Origin: Thraustochytrium sp. TN22 | Taxonomy: Eukaryota; Sar; Bigyra; Thraustochytrida; Thraustochytriidae | NCBI GenBank assembly: GCA_013306675.1 | Contig: JABLUY010000078.1 | Coordinates: 62,001 to 126,000, forward strand | DNA: 64,000 nucleotides | Direction of reading: 5' to 3' | Part shown: positions 20,521 to 30,655 of the stretch, in pieces | Layout: each line of letters starts with the position of its first letter | How positions within the stretch are numbered: position 1 is the first letter of the stretch | Translations under genes and position numbers: made by a program | The notes under the pieces: model-generated | Told to the model about the DNA's origin: nothing | Databases searched by the model: none | What the model saw: the letters and a program-made list of their open reading frames with translations, nothing else

Positions 20521-21328
20521 GCGCTGCGTCTATCTGCTCCCAAGCCCTGTCTGCTTGCGGGCCCCGGTTCCCGCGGGCTGGGCCTGCGTCCCTCTTTATC
20601 ACCATCCTCTCCCCCAACCAACCATTGCGTATTGACCGCCGGTCCTCGCGATCGCCATTTACAACAACGACTCTGCCTTATCCTCTTTCTTTTCGCGTTT
20701 CGCTTTTCCTTTTGCTTGGCATGGGCCTCGAGGAACCTCGAGGGGGAAGAGTGCGGGAGAGCGCGGCCCACTTGTGGTACAGGCACTTACTTTCAAGTTG
20801 TCCATGAACACGGGGGCGGTGGATCTGAATGAAGATCTTGAAAGCTTCCATTTGACTGTGGATAACCATGAGCAGATCAAGGTTGCCCGGACGCCCTTCC
20901 GAAGGACAAGAATCGAGAGCTCCAACATCTTGCCGATGGTTGAGCATTCGATATTGTTCAAAGGAAGAGCAACGAATGACATTCGACAAGCTTGAATAGG
21001 TACCACTTCGCTCTGCCAGCTGCTCTGCTCTGCACTGCACCATACTGCTCTGCTCTGTTCTGCTCTGCTCTGCACCATCCTGCCGCGCCGCCTTGGCTGG
21101 CTCAGCCGGCGTAGGCTGGCTGGCTGGCTGCCAGGCAACGGCGCAACGGGCGCAAGTGGGTTAAACGGTTGGCGCCAAAGTGCCGCTCGTGCCCACGCAA
21201 GAGGGCCCGGGCCCACGGAAAGGGCCCGCGGCGCGGGAAAAAGGGCGTCGCCACGGAGAGCGCCGCCGCCTCGTCGCGAAGCAGGCAAACCGCGAGACGG
21301 ACTCCTCGCTGGCGGAGGCAGCGGCAGT

Positions 21329-21359
<31 letters not shown>

Positions 21360-22079
21360 GCAGCGGCAGCGGCTGCAGCCTCGCAGCGCCGACCAGCGCG
21401 GCTCCCCCTCGCGGCGCGCGCACGGCGGCGACGGATCGATCGGAGCTTCGAATTCGAATCGATCGAATCGAATCCCTCGCCTTCAAATCCTCGTTACGCC
21501 CGCCTGGCCCGCCCAGCTGCGCGCGGCGGCGGCGAGCGCGGCGGTGAGCGGCGGCGGCGGCGGCGGCGCGGCGGCGCGGCGGCGGCGGCGGCGGCGGCGG
21601 CTCCGCGAGCCGGGCGCACCCGCGCAGCGGCGGCGGCGCGGAGAGCGCCCGCCCGCCTGCCTGCCTGCCTGGCCTGCCTTTCTCTGCCAGCGTAGCGAGC
21701 TAGTAGGGCGAAGCAGGCGCTGACGCTACTGGCCGAGCGCGGCGGCGGCGTATAGTATCCTATCTGGGTGGGGCGGCGCGCGCGCGCGCTCGCGGCGGCG
21801 CGGCGGCGCGCAGGGCGGTAGCGCGGGGCGCAGCGCGTCCAGCGGCGCGAGCGCAAGCGGCGCGAGCGCAAGCAGCGCGTGCGAGCGGATCGGGGTCGCG
21901 TCGCGTCGCGTCGCTGCACGGCTTCTCCCTTCGGGGGCTCGTCGTGCTTGCTGCGCGAGTCTCTCGCTCCTTCCCGGTTTCCCTTTCGCTCTCTCTCTCT
22001 CTCTGTCTATCTGCGCTCAGGTCGCGGCGCGGCGCGGCGCGGCGCGGCGCGGCGCGGCGCGCGGCAGGCGGCAGGCAAG
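20521..22079. other. Intergenic region before exportin-1
   Basis: It contains a lower-GC island at about 20770-21000 of unknown origin and a TTCAAGTT motif at 20792-20799. Other contents are CTCTG/CTGCT pentamers near 21010-21075, TTGGCGCCAA at 21169-21178, GCGGGAAA at 21233-21240, GGC-trinucleotide runs and the (GGCGC)7 array at 22026. Short open frames on both strands in the low-GC island show no recognisable family. Confidence 0.5.
22026..22060. repeat. (GGCGC)7 pentanucleotide array in the XPO1 leader
   Basis: Seven perfect units ending 19 nt before the XPO1 start codon at 22080. The same unit occupies the same distance from the start codon of the Sec14-like gene. Confidence 0.92.
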
Positions 22080-25000
22080 ATGGAGCGGCTGCTGGACTTC
22101 TCGCAGCAGGTGGACGTCCAGCTGCTGGAGCAGGTGGTGCAGGCGTTGAACACGTCGCCGGATGCGCAGGTGCGCGCGCAGGCGAATCAGACGCTGACGG
22201 CGTTCAAGGAGAACCCGAATGCGTGGCAGACGACGGCCACGGTCCTGGAGGCGAGCAAGGACCCGATGACGAAGTTCTTCGCGCTGCAGGTGCTGGAGGC
22301 GACCATCCAGTACCGGTGGCTGGCGCTGCCTGCCGAGCAGCGCGAGGGCATCCGCAACTACGTGGTGAAGATGATTATCGACCTGACGTCCACGGACGGG
22401 TACTCGACGGACAAGAGCCTGAAGCTGTTCGTGAGCAAGCTGAACCTGATTCTGGTGCACATTTTGAAGCAGGAGTGGCCGCAGAACTGGCCGAACTTCA
22501 TCCCGGAGATCGTCGGGTCGAGCCGCACGAGCGAGGTGCTGTGTGAGAACAACATGAACATCCTGAAGCTCCTGAGCGAGGAGGTCTTCGACTTCAGCAA
22601 GGAGGAGATGACGACGGACAAGGTCAAGACGATGAAGAACCAGCTTAACTCGGAGTTTCGGCAGATCTTCGAGCTGTGCCAGCTGGTGCTGACGGAGTCG
22701 ACGCGGCCGTCACTGGTGATCGTGACGCTGCAGACGCTGCTGCGCTTCCTGGCGTGGATTCCGCTGGGCTACATCTTCGAGACGCCGCTTGTGGAGCAGC
22801 TCATGACCAAGTTCCTGCCCAACACGCAGTTCCGCAACGACACGCTGGCGTGTCTGACGGAGATCGCCAGCGTCCGCGACTCCAAGTACGACCCGGTCTT
22901 CAACAACATGTTCGTCGGCGTGATGCAGATGCTGCAGAGGCAACTGCCGGCCAACACGGACATCCCGCGCGAGTATGAGACGGCCGGGGAGCGCGAGTGC
23001 CTCTTCATCCGAGGGCTGAGTCTCTTCTTCTCGAGCTTCTTCCTCAACCACCTGGACATTTGCGAGCGTCCGGACAACCACCAGCACACCATCACGGCCA
23101 TGTTTTACCTGGTGAGCATCTCCATGGTGGAGGAGAAGGAGATCTTCAAGATCTGCCTCGAGGTGTGGAACAAGTTCGCCAAGGATCTCTACGACTCAGA
23201 GCGCGCCTCGAACGGGGGCGGCTTTGGCAGCGTGTCATCCACCTCGCGTAAGTCGCTCTACGATACGGTGTTGACGCGCGTGCGCCTGGTTATGATCTCG
23301 CGCATGGCCAAGCCGGAGGAGGTGCTCATCGTGGAGGGCGACGACGGCACCATCGAGCGCGAGACGACCAAGGACACGGACGCCATCGCGCAGTACAAGA
23401 CGATGCGAGACACGCTCGTCTACCTCACGCACCTCGACTACGAGGACACGGAGAACATCATGCTGAGCAAGCTGGGCCAGCAGTGCAACGAGACGCTCAA
23501 CGAGTTCAGCTGGAAGAATCTCAACACGCTGTGCTGGGCCATTGGCTCCATCTCGGGCGCCATGAACGAGGAGGACGAGAAGCGCTTCCTCGTCATCGTC
23601 ATCAAGGACCTCCTCATGCTCTGCGAGATGAAGCGCGGCAAGGACAACAAGGCCGTCGTCGCGAGCAACATTATGTATGTAGTGGGTCAGTACCCGCGGT
23701 TTCTGCAGGCGCATTGGAAGTTCCTCAAGACCGTGGTCCGCAAGCTCTTCGAGTTTATGCACGAGCTGCACCCGGGCGTGCAGGACATGGCCTGCGACAC
23801 CTTCCTCAAGATCTCGCAAAAGTGCCGCGACCAGTTCGTCGTGCTCCAGAACACCGAGAAGCGCCCCTTCATTGACGAGCTGCTTGACGAGATGCAGTCC
23901 ACCACCCGCGACCTCGAGCGCCACCAGCGCCAGACCTTTTACGAGGCCGTCGGCTACGTCGTGCGCGAGCAGTCCAACGAGCAAGTCCGCAACGGGCTCC
24001 TGGATCGCCTTATGCAGCCCTCGACCGCCCAGTGGAAGAAGATCATGCAGCTTGGCTCCCAGAACAACCAGGCCCTCACCAACGTCGAGACCATCCGCGA
24101 GCTCGCCGACATCCTCCGCACCAACGTGCGCGTCTGCTCCGCTATGGGCTACGCCTTCCGTCCCCACCTCATGGGCCTCTACCTCGACATGCTGCACGTC
24201 TACAAGTTCTACAGCGGCAAGATCTCCGAGTCCGTCGTCTCCGCCGGCGAGATCGCCATCCAGCATCAAAACGTCAAGGTCATGCGCGTCGTCAAGATCG
24301 AGACGCTGCGCCTCATCGAGACCTTTGTTGCCAAGGCCGAGAACAACGCCGATATCGCCAACAACTTCGTCCCACCGCTCATCGAGCCGGTCCTCGGCGA
24401 TTACTCTCAGAGCGTGCCGCAGGCCCGCAACCACGAGGTGCTCCAGCTCTTCGTCGTCATCGTCACCAAGCTCAAGGGCGACGCCAACGCCGCCATGAAC
24501 GGCAAGATGGTCGAGCACGTCCTTGGCCCCGTCTTCATCCCCACCCTTGAGATGATTACCAAGAACTACATGGACTACCCCGAGCATCGCATCGCCTTTT
24601 ACAAGCTCCTCAAGGTCCTCAACGCCTTTTGCTTCCAGCGCCTCTTCGATGTCCCCAACGACACGCAGAAGAACATCGTCGACGCCGTCGTCTGGGCCTT
24701 CAAGCACACGGAGCGCAACATCTCCGAGACGGGCCTCGAGATCTGCGAGCGCATGCTCGAGAACGTTGCCAATGCCCCTGACCAGTTCGCTCAGGGCTTT
24801 TACCAGAGCTACTTCCTCAACCTCCTCCAGGACGTCCTCGTGGTCCTCACCGACCGCCTCCACGTCTCCGGCTTCACCATGCAGTGCAACATCCTCAAGC
24901 ACATGTTCGCCGTCGTCCAGGCCGGCCGCGTTCGCGTGCCCCTCGGCCAGGGCGCCTCTGACAACCAGTCCTTCCTCAAGCAGCACGTCTGCCAGATGAT

Positions 25001-25274
25001 CGCGAGCGCCTTCCCCAACGTCGCTGCCAAGCACGTCGAGGAGTTCGTGGTCGGTCTCTTCGACCCCAACAAGGACCTCGCCACGTTCAAGACTCATGTG
25101 CGCGACTTCCTCATCCGCCTCAAGGAGTTCTCCGCCGATGACGTCGTCGACCAGCTCTATCGCCAGGAGAAGGAGGAGGAGAATCGCCGCAAGGTCGAAG
25201 AGCAGCTGCGCCAGCGCGCTGCCATTCCCGGCATGCTCACCCAGCAGGAGAAGGACGAGATGGCTGATCTCTGA
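22080..25274 (+). CDS. XPO1: Exportin-1 (CRM1)
   Basis: 1064 residues from ATG 22080 (MERLLDFSQQVDVQLLEQV), close to human XPO1 (1071). This start is chosen because the upstream open frame is leader repeat. The family is unmistakable: an importin-beta N-terminal region, then LCWAIGSISGAMNEEDEKRF, RGKDNKAVVASNIMYVVGQY and GVQDMACDTFLKI. The CRM1 C-terminal domain includes NFVPPLIEPVLGDY and a conserved AFKHTERNISETGL block. XPO1 with RanGTP carries leucine-rich NES cargo out of the nucleus. The groove cysteine in LLMLCEMKRGK (about residue 515) corresponds to human Cys528, the leptomycin-B target, so the protein is predicted to be sensitive. Codons are mostly G-ending in the first half and mostly C-ending in the second. 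No intron is seen. Confidence 0.98.
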   Translation: MERLLDFSQQVDVQLLEQVVQALNTSPDAQVRAQANQTLTAFKENPNAWQTTATVLEASKDPMTKFFALQVLEATIQYRWLALPAEQREGIRNYVVKMIIDLTSTDGYSTDKSLKLFVSKLNLILVHILKQEWPQNWPNFIPEIVGSSRTSEVLCENNMNILKLLSEEVFDFSKEEMTTDKVKTMKNQLNSEFRQIFELCQLVLTESTRPSLVIVTLQTLLRFLAWIPLGYIFETPLVEQLMTKFLPNTQFRNDTLACLTEIASVRDSKYDPVFNNMFVGVMQMLQRQLPANTDIPREYETAGERECLFIRGLSLFFSSFFLNHLDICERPDNHQHTITAMFYLVSISMVEEKEIFKICLEVWNKFAKDLYDSERASNGGGFGSVSSTSRKSLYDTVLTRVRLVMISRMAKPEEVLIVEGDDGTIERETTKDTDAIAQYKTMRDTLVYLTHLDYEDTENIMLSKLGQQCNETLNEFSWKNLNTLCWAIGSISGAMNEEDEKRFLVIVIKDLLMLCEMKRGKDNKAVVASNIMYVVGQYPRFLQAHWKFLKTVVRKLFEFMHELHPGVQDMACDTFLKISQKCRDQFVVLQNTEKRPFIDELLDEMQSTTRDLERHQRQTFYEAVGYVVREQSNEQVRNGLLDRLMQPSTAQWKKIMQLGSQNNQALTNVETIRELADILRTNVRVCSAMGYAFRPHLMGLYLDMLHVYKFYSGKISESVVSAGEIAIQHQNVKVMRVVKIETLRLIETFVAKAENNADIANNFVPPLIEPVLGDYSQSVPQARNHEVLQLFVVIVTKLKGDANAAMNGKMVEHVLGPVFIPTLEMITKNYMDYPEHRIAFYKLLKVLNAFCFQRLFDVPNDTQKNIVDAVVWAFKHTERNISETGLEICERMLENVANAPDQFAQGFYQSYFLNLLQDVLVVLTDRLHVSGFTMQCNILKHMFAVVQAGRVRVPLGQGASDNQSFLKQHVCQMIASAFPNVAAKHVEEFVVGLFDPNKDLATFKTHVRDFLIRLKEFSADDVVDQLYRQEKEEENRRKVEEQLRQRAAIPGMLTQQEKDEMADL

Positions 25275-25706
25275 TCTGCTGGCCAGCTTTTAGCCAGCTA
25301 GCTAGCTAGCTAGCTAGCTAGCTGGCTAGCTAGCTACTCGTGAGTGCAGCGCAGCACCGGGAGCGCAGCACACGAGTCGCCGGTCGCCATTCCACGCGAC
25401 TCGCCAAGCGCCAGTCGCCGCACCACCTTTCACAACGGTTGCTCTCCTTTTGACGCACAGTGCGCGCAGGTCCACGAGAGCAATGACCCTTTCACGTTCC
25501 CGTCCCCAGCAGTCGTCCTCAACAACCAGCCAACCAACCAACCAACCAACGACGAAAAACAAATGCGCGCCACAACTTTAACCAACCAATCGAACAATCT
25601 TTACCACGTACAGGCAGGCCAGGCAGGCATCGACCCATCTTCACCACGTGCCCACCACGTGCAGGCACTCATCGTGTTTCCAAGGCAGGCTGGGCTGCTC
25701 GTGTGC
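25275..25706. other. Convergent 3' flank of XPO1
   Basis: It starts with a (GCTA)n array, then holds an AACC repeat at about 25522-25550. No gene is seen; both neighbours end here. Confidence 0.5.
25296..25335. repeat. (GCTA)n tetranucleotide array
   Basis: About ten GCTA units with one GCTG interruption, starting 21 bp past the XPO1 stop codon. Confidence 0.85.
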
Positions 25707-26462
25707 TCACTTGATGAGCGCGAGGGCATCCATGCGCTGCGTCTCGCGACGAATGCTGGTCAAAAGCTTGCGCACCTTACGATCCGCCTCGCGAGGTGCC
25801 GCGTGCGGGATGACAGAGCCACCGTCCTGGCGAGGGGGGCCGCGGAGGCCCTCGAGCGTGGCTGCGCCCACAACGTCCTTGGAGATCTTGCAATAGATGG
25901 CCTCGCGCTCGCGGCTGAGGAAGTCGTCGCACTTGGTCTGCAGGCGCCTCAGGTCGTCCGGGCGGGCCAGCAGCGCCTGCACGGGCGCGCCACCGGGTGA
26001 GACCGGCCCAAGCGTGCCCACGGGGCCAGGCTGCGCGCGGCGCAGCGCCTTGCGCACCTCAGCACGGAAATTTTTCTTCTTGCGTCCATTCGCGTAAAAG
26101 AGCGGCTCGTCGTCTGGGAGTCCCGCCGCGCCCCGGCCGCCGCGCCGCGCAGCCTCGTCGATCTCCAGCGACGTGCGGATGCCGGTGTGCTCTAATGGTG
26201 GCACCGAGACGGGCTCCACGAGAAGCTTGGAGAAGTCGGACGCATCGAAGCTTCGCCCGTTGCGCTCCTTGATTGTGCAGATATTGAAGACGTCCAAAAA
26301 CGGCGCGGTGGCATCCACATCCTGCGCCACGGCCGGGCCCAGCAGGTGCGCCACGGCGCTCGCGTCCAGGCCGTCCACGGGCGAGGAGACCTCGTTGAAG
26401 TCGGCATCGCCCGGCCGCCCTCCCTCTTCGTGCTCTTCTGGCTGCGACGCCATCGCTGACAA
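25707..26462 (-). CDS. Unknown protein, 251 residues
   Basis: An open frame from ATG 26462 (MSAMASQPEEHEEGG; a second Met at residue 4 could serve). The N-terminus is acidic. The middle has ordered-looking sequence (PFLDVFNICTIKERNGRSFD, then LLVEPVSVPPLEHTG). A basic GRKKKNFRAEVRKALRR precedes a C-terminal helical, possibly coiled-coil part (LRRLQTKCDDFLSREREAI and RKVRKLLTSIRRETQRM). No family is recognised. Composition is less Arg/Ala-biased than antisense shadows, and the frame is uninterrupted, which supports a real gene. It lies 268 bp downstream of the PH-START gene on the same strand. Confidence 0.65.
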   Translation of the reverse strand: MSAMASQPEEHEEGGRPGDADFNEVSSPVDGLDASAVAHLLGPAVAQDVDATAPFLDVFNICTIKERNGRSFDASDFSKLLVEPVSVPPLEHTGIRTSLEIDEAARRGGRGAAGLPDDEPLFYANGRKKKNFRAEVRKALRRAQPGPVGTLGPVSPGGAPVQALLARPDDLRRLQTKCDDFLSREREAIYCKISKDVVGAATLEGLRGPPRQDGGSVIPHAAPREADRKVRKLLTSIRRETQRMDALALIK

Positions 26463-26730
26463 GCGAGCCGGCGCGATGCACGTCGCGCGCGGCGTGCGCG
26501 CGTGCGCTACTGCGTCGTGTCACGGCGCGTGAGCCGGCCCGCCGGAGACGCGCTCGTGAGCCTAGCCTGCAAGTGGAGAGCTCGAGCGACAGACAGTCAT
26601 GATCAGCGACCCCGCGCCGCGCTTGCGGACCTGGTGTGCGAAGCGGGCGCCGGAGTGACAAACTGCAGTGACGCGTCAGAACGGCTTCGCACAGGCAGTC
26701 AAAACGCGGGGTTGCGAGCGCGCTGCAGCC

Positions 26731-28698
26731 TCAGACCAGAGCGGAAGCGTCGCGGAGGCCGGCGAGGCTGGCGAGCAGCGTGGCCTGCGCGCGGCGATTG
26801 AAAAAGGTGCCCAGAAAGGGCGCACGCACGTCGACCTCGCAGTGCATGGCGAACAGCGTCTCGAACTTGCCACTGGGGCGCAGTGCAAAGGCGCAGCGCA
26901 TGTCACCCGCGGCGTAGGAGCCGCCCGACGGCGGGCAGGACGGGTGGCGGCTGGGCGTAAAGGTGCCGACGTAGGTGCCGTCTTCGAGGCGCACCCAGAA
27001 GCGCGCGACGCAAAAGGAGCGCGCCGACAGCGGGCCGTAAAGCGACGTCTGCACGTGCACCACGTCGGCACCGCGCGCCGCCTCCAAATAGCGCACGCGG
27101 CGTAGCGTGGGGTCCCACTCGTGCTGCGAGCGCGCGTCGAGCAGGCGCTCCAGCACGGCGCCTGGGTTGGCCGGGACCACGACAATGCCGAGCGAGCCGG
27201 CGCCGTGCGCGAAGATGCGTACGCCATTCTCGGAGCTGGCTGGCGCCCAGGTCGGTGCTGCCCAGTACGGCACCTGGCGGTCCAGCGCCGCGCACAGGTG
27301 GTCGAGCTGCTCGAGGACGAGCCCCTCCTGTGCTTTGCGGTCGTCGATGAACTGCGACGAGTACGCCAGCTGCGACGCAACCAGCTCGCGGTTGAGTGTC
27401 CACGGGAGGCCCTTGAAGAAGAGGCCGCCGGCCCGCATCGAGCGCACCGGCCGGCGACGGCCCGCCGCCGCGCTCTGCGAGGCTGCAGCCGAAGACTGCG
27501 AGCCTGGGCCGGTCTTGTTCGCAGGCGCGCCGGCCGGCGCCGCGGTCTTGCCCTTGGCCGCCGAGGTGCTGGCGCCCGGCTTGGCGCCGCCCTTGCTCGC
27601 AGCAGCAGCCGCAGCGCCTCCTCCGTTCGCCGCGTTGCGCACATTGGCGCTGCTGCCGTTGCCGTTCGAAGAGGCGGCAGACCTGGTGTCGTGGTCCGCG
27701 TTGAAGTGCGCCGCGGAGCTGGCGCTGGGCGGCGTGGCCGGCGTGCGTGGCGCCGGCTTCTTGGCGGCGGCCGCCTCCTTGGCGGCGGCCGCCTCCTTGG
27801 TGAGCGCCTCGAGGATGTCGCCCGGCCCGAGCGAGGCACCGACGTCTTCGCCGAGGTCCAGCATGCGGTCCTGCGTCACGTTGAAAAGTGCCGTGAGCTC
27901 GGGCGGCGACGCCGAGGTGTTGTGGTTGTGACCGTGGCGTACGAAGGCGCGCAAAGCCTCGCTCAGCAACCAGGCGTTCGTGGACAGATCCGTGCACTGG
28001 ATGCGGAAGGTCTCGCCGCACACGAGCACGGGCTGCTTCCAGTGGCGCATCTTTGCCGGGGACAGCGGCGAGTACGCGGTGGGAGCGCCAACCGAGCTGG
28101 CCGACGATGGCTCAACGCGCGGCGTCGCGGTACGGCCGTTCGCCGACTGGTGCTGCTGCTGCGAGCCCGAGGGCGCCTCGGAGGAACCGCCGTCCTCATC
28201 TGTCGCCTCCGGGCTCTCGTTCAGGGTGGCGCGGAAGGTGGACGCCGGGCCAGTGCCGACGACGGGCCTCAACGCGTTGAGCCAGGCCTCAGCGTTCTCC
28301 ACGGACGAGGCGCCCAGCGTGAGGATCTTGGGTCGGTGGTCGTCGTCGGCCTTGAGGTAGAGCTTCCAGCAATACAGTTGGCCCGCGCTCGAGCGGTACT
28401 TGATGAGCTCCTCCTCGAGGCGCGCTGCGTGCAGCGGGATGACGGACCTCGGCTCGAGCCCCAGCACGTGGCTGTCACGGAACTCGAAGAGCACGTGCCT
28501 CTTCTTGTCCAGTACGTAGTACAGCAGCTGGTACTTGTGCAGCATCGTGAAGTTCCTGAACACGAAACCGCACGGCGAGCCAGCCTCCACCGCAGGATAC
28601 CCGCTCATTACGACGGCCTCCTCGCAGGCCTCCTGGGTCGACTTGAGGTCCGCGTCTCGCGTCGCGGCCGCTGCCGCTTCTCCCTTTGACCGCGGCAT
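26731..28698 (-). CDS. PH-START domain lipid-transfer-like protein
   Basis: 655 residues. The N-terminal PH-like domain (about 40-155) has FRNFTMLHKYQLLYYVLDKK, YCWKLYLKADDDHRPKI and the terminal helix ENAEAWLNALRPV with its conserved Trp. A long Ala/Ser-rich linker follows (about 170-410). The START domain (about 420-655) includes GVRIFAHGAGSLGIV, LLDARSQHEWDPTLRRVRYL and SLYGPLSARSFCVARFWVR. PH-START is the front half of plant EDR2 and of related proteins that bind phosphoinositide membranes and carry a lipid. The EDR2_C (DUF1336) domain that follows START in EDR2 is missing here, but one is encoded by the divergent neighbour at 31460. The 5' leader is CTG-rich. Confidence 0.82.
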   Translation of the reverse strand: MPRSKGEAAAAATRDADLKSTQEACEEAVVMSGYPAVEAGSPCGFVFRNFTMLHKYQLLYYVLDKKRHVLFEFRDSHVLGLEPRSVIPLHAARLEEELIKYRSSAGQLYCWKLYLKADDDHRPKILTLGASSVENAEAWLNALRPVVGTGPASTFRATLNESPEATDEDGGSSEAPSGSQQQHQSANGRTATPRVEPSSASSVGAPTAYSPLSPAKMRHWKQPVLVCGETFRIQCTDLSTNAWLLSEALRAFVRHGHNHNTSASPPELTALFNVTQDRMLDLGEDVGASLGPGDILEALTKEAAAAKEAAAAKKPAPRTPATPPSASSAAHFNADHDTRSAASSNGNGSSANVRNAANGGGAAAAAASKGGAKPGASTSAAKGKTAAPAGAPANKTGPGSQSSAAASQSAAAGRRRPVRSMRAGGLFFKGLPWTLNRELVASQLAYSSQFIDDRKAQEGLVLEQLDHLCAALDRQVPYWAAPTWAPASSENGVRIFAHGAGSLGIVVVPANPGAVLERLLDARSQHEWDPTLRRVRYLEAARGADVVHVQTSLYGPLSARSFCVARFWVRLEDGTYVGTFTPSRHPSCPPSGGSYAAGDMRCAFALRPSGKFETLFAMHCEVDVRAPFLGTFFNRRAQATLLASLAGLRDASALV

Positions 28699-28941
28699 GC
28701 TGCTGCCGCTGCTGTTGTCGTTGCTGTTGCTGTTGTTGTTGTTGATGTTGTTGCTGCTGCTGCTGCTGCTGCTGCTGTTGCTGTTGGTGCTGATGCTAGT
28801 GCGAGTGCTGCTTGAGCAGCTGGTGCTGCTCGCGCGCTCGCTTCGCGCGCAGACCTAGCTGCCCGCCCGTGACCAGCTCAGCCAAGCGAGCGAGCTTGCC
28901 GCGTCGTCGCTGAGACGATCCCTGTCGGTGGCCGCCGCCTG

Positions 28942-28942
<1 letters not shown>

Positions 28943-28978
<36 letters not shown>
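28943..28978. repeat. (CTG)12 trinucleotide array
   Basis: Twelve perfect CTG units about 250 bp upstream of the PH-START start codon, with a looser CTG/TTG tract (28699-28793) in between. On the gene's sense strand this is CAG. Confidence 0.9.
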
Positions 28979-28980
<2 letters not shown>

Positions 28981-29358
28981 GCGGCCGCGGCCGCTGCCGC
29001 TGCCGCCCGCGCTGTCGCCGCCGCCGCCGTTGCGCGCCCGCCGCCGCCGCGCCGCCCGCCGCTGCGCGCCGCCGCCGAGCCTGGCCAGCTAGTAGTGGTC
29101 TGCCTCTCTGCTAGCAGGCAGGCAGGTTTTCATCGCTGGGGTCAGCGAGCGAGCCTGAGGCGCTGGCATGGTGCAGCTCAGCCACGGCCGCCTCGGGAGC
29201 GCCTTCGCGCAGCCGCGGTGCTCTGGTCCACGTTGGCGCTCTCGTCGGCGCGCCGCATGGCTCGCCGCGAGTGTCACGTCATCCTCAATGCCCTGGACGC
29301 TGGGCGTGCGTCCCGTATCGACCGAGGGCGCTCAAATCTCCTCTGCAAACTTCAATCC

Positions 29359-29719
29359 AACTTGAAGGCGCGCGCGGCTGGCTGGAGCCCAGGCTGCCAG
29401 AGGCGGCTCAAGCAAGCTCGCGCAGCCGAGGTCGGAGCGCGCACGATCCCAGGCTAGACAGAGACTTTTGAGCGCACAGGCCTGGCTCACGAATGGCGTC
29501 GGCCAGCAGGCGGCTTCGCAGGCGACGATGGGTAGGATGAGCGACAAATCTTGCAAAATGCTCGCGCATCATCCATCATGCCGGCCGGCTGGCCGCTGGC
29601 TAGCCGCTAGCTAGCTAGCTAGGCCTGGACCGAGCGCAGCAGTGTCGCACGGACGACGACACCGGAGCGTCCAGCTGCGACGGGCAGGCTGCACCGACTG
29701 ACAATTACTTGAACTTGAA
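29359..29719. promoter_or_regulatory. Cluster of AACTTGAA motifs
   Basis: CCAACTTGAAGG lies at 29357-29368, and ACTTGAACTTGAAC, two overlapping copies, at 29707-29720. A third copy lies outside this span at 30738-30745, directly after TATAAG. The motif is enriched in 5' flanks across the window; its function is unknown. Confidence 0.4.
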
Positions 29720-30215
29720 CGATCATGATGGCGCCGCGCTGGCTGACGTGACTGATGACTGTGAGTTGGATGCTCGGCTCCGACCCACCACAACTGGCCT
29801 AGCTAGGCCCTAGGCCTACAACAACAACGCCTGGATCATGATTCATGATGACATGGTCACTCGTCACAGGCAGCGCGATTGGAATTTGAATTCAGAGCGG
29901 CGCGCGCAGCGCCGCCAAGCTGTGCAGCTCCCGTGGCGCGAGCTGCAGCTCGCTCGCCGCGTCGCACGACTACCGCTCGCTCACGCACACGCACGCACGC
30001 CCAACTGGCTCGCGCGGGGCCGGGCAAGCGCCGCCGCCGCGGGCGAGCGCGGCGCCAGCGACGGCCGAGCGAGCCCTCTCACCAAGCGCTCATCTCGCGT
30101 GCCAGTGCTCTCCAAACTCCAAATAGTTAACTCAGCCCGAGCCGCCGAGCGCGCTTTCTTCCGCGGCCCGCGCCGGCGGCCGGCGCTGGCCAACGTCCCG
30201 CGGCGCGCCGCTGTC

Positions 30216-30260
30216 GCAGCGCAGCGCAGCGCAGCGCAGCGCAGCGCAGCGCAGCGCAGC
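30216..30260. repeat. (GCAGC)9 pentanucleotide array
   Basis: Nine perfect GCAGC units within the divergent 5' region. Confidence 0.92.
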
Positions 30261-30615
30261 GGTCTCGACACGTCCCCGGCGCAGGCTGGCCAGGCCGGCA
30301 TCTTCGGTTCGGCTGACGTCGTGGGAGTGCCACGGTTGGCCATCCCTTCTCCTGCGACCGCCCCTCGACTCACTCCTCTCGCAACGCAACGCCGCGCGGA
30401 CCTCGCGTGGTCCAGCGCGCCGCATACCCGCATACCCGCAGCGCGCGCAGCGGACGCAGCGGGCGAGCGACTCGGAGCTGAGCCAGCGTCCGAGTTGGTC
30501 GTGGCGTCGAAGTTCCCTCTCAGCTGCCGCTGTCTTGCTCGCCAGCTGCCTGGCCAGGCTTCGGCGCCGCCCCTTTCGTGTGCGCGCAGCCAGCGCCGCT
30601 GGCCGGTAGCCTGCG

Positions 30616-30655
30616 CGGCACGGCACGGCACGGCACGGCACGGCACGGCACGGCA
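30616..30655. repeat. (CGGCA)8 pentanucleotide array
   Basis: Eight perfect CGGCA units, about 80 bp before a TATAAGAACTTGAAG segment. Confidence 0.92.

Noticed and set aside
23235-25097. 620-codon minus-strand open frame inside XPO1
   Set aside because: Antisense shadow; XPO1 is conserved over the whole stretch.
28699-28980. CRISPR-like or satellite array suggested by dense CTG repeats
   Set aside because: A simple trinucleotide microsatellite without spacers.
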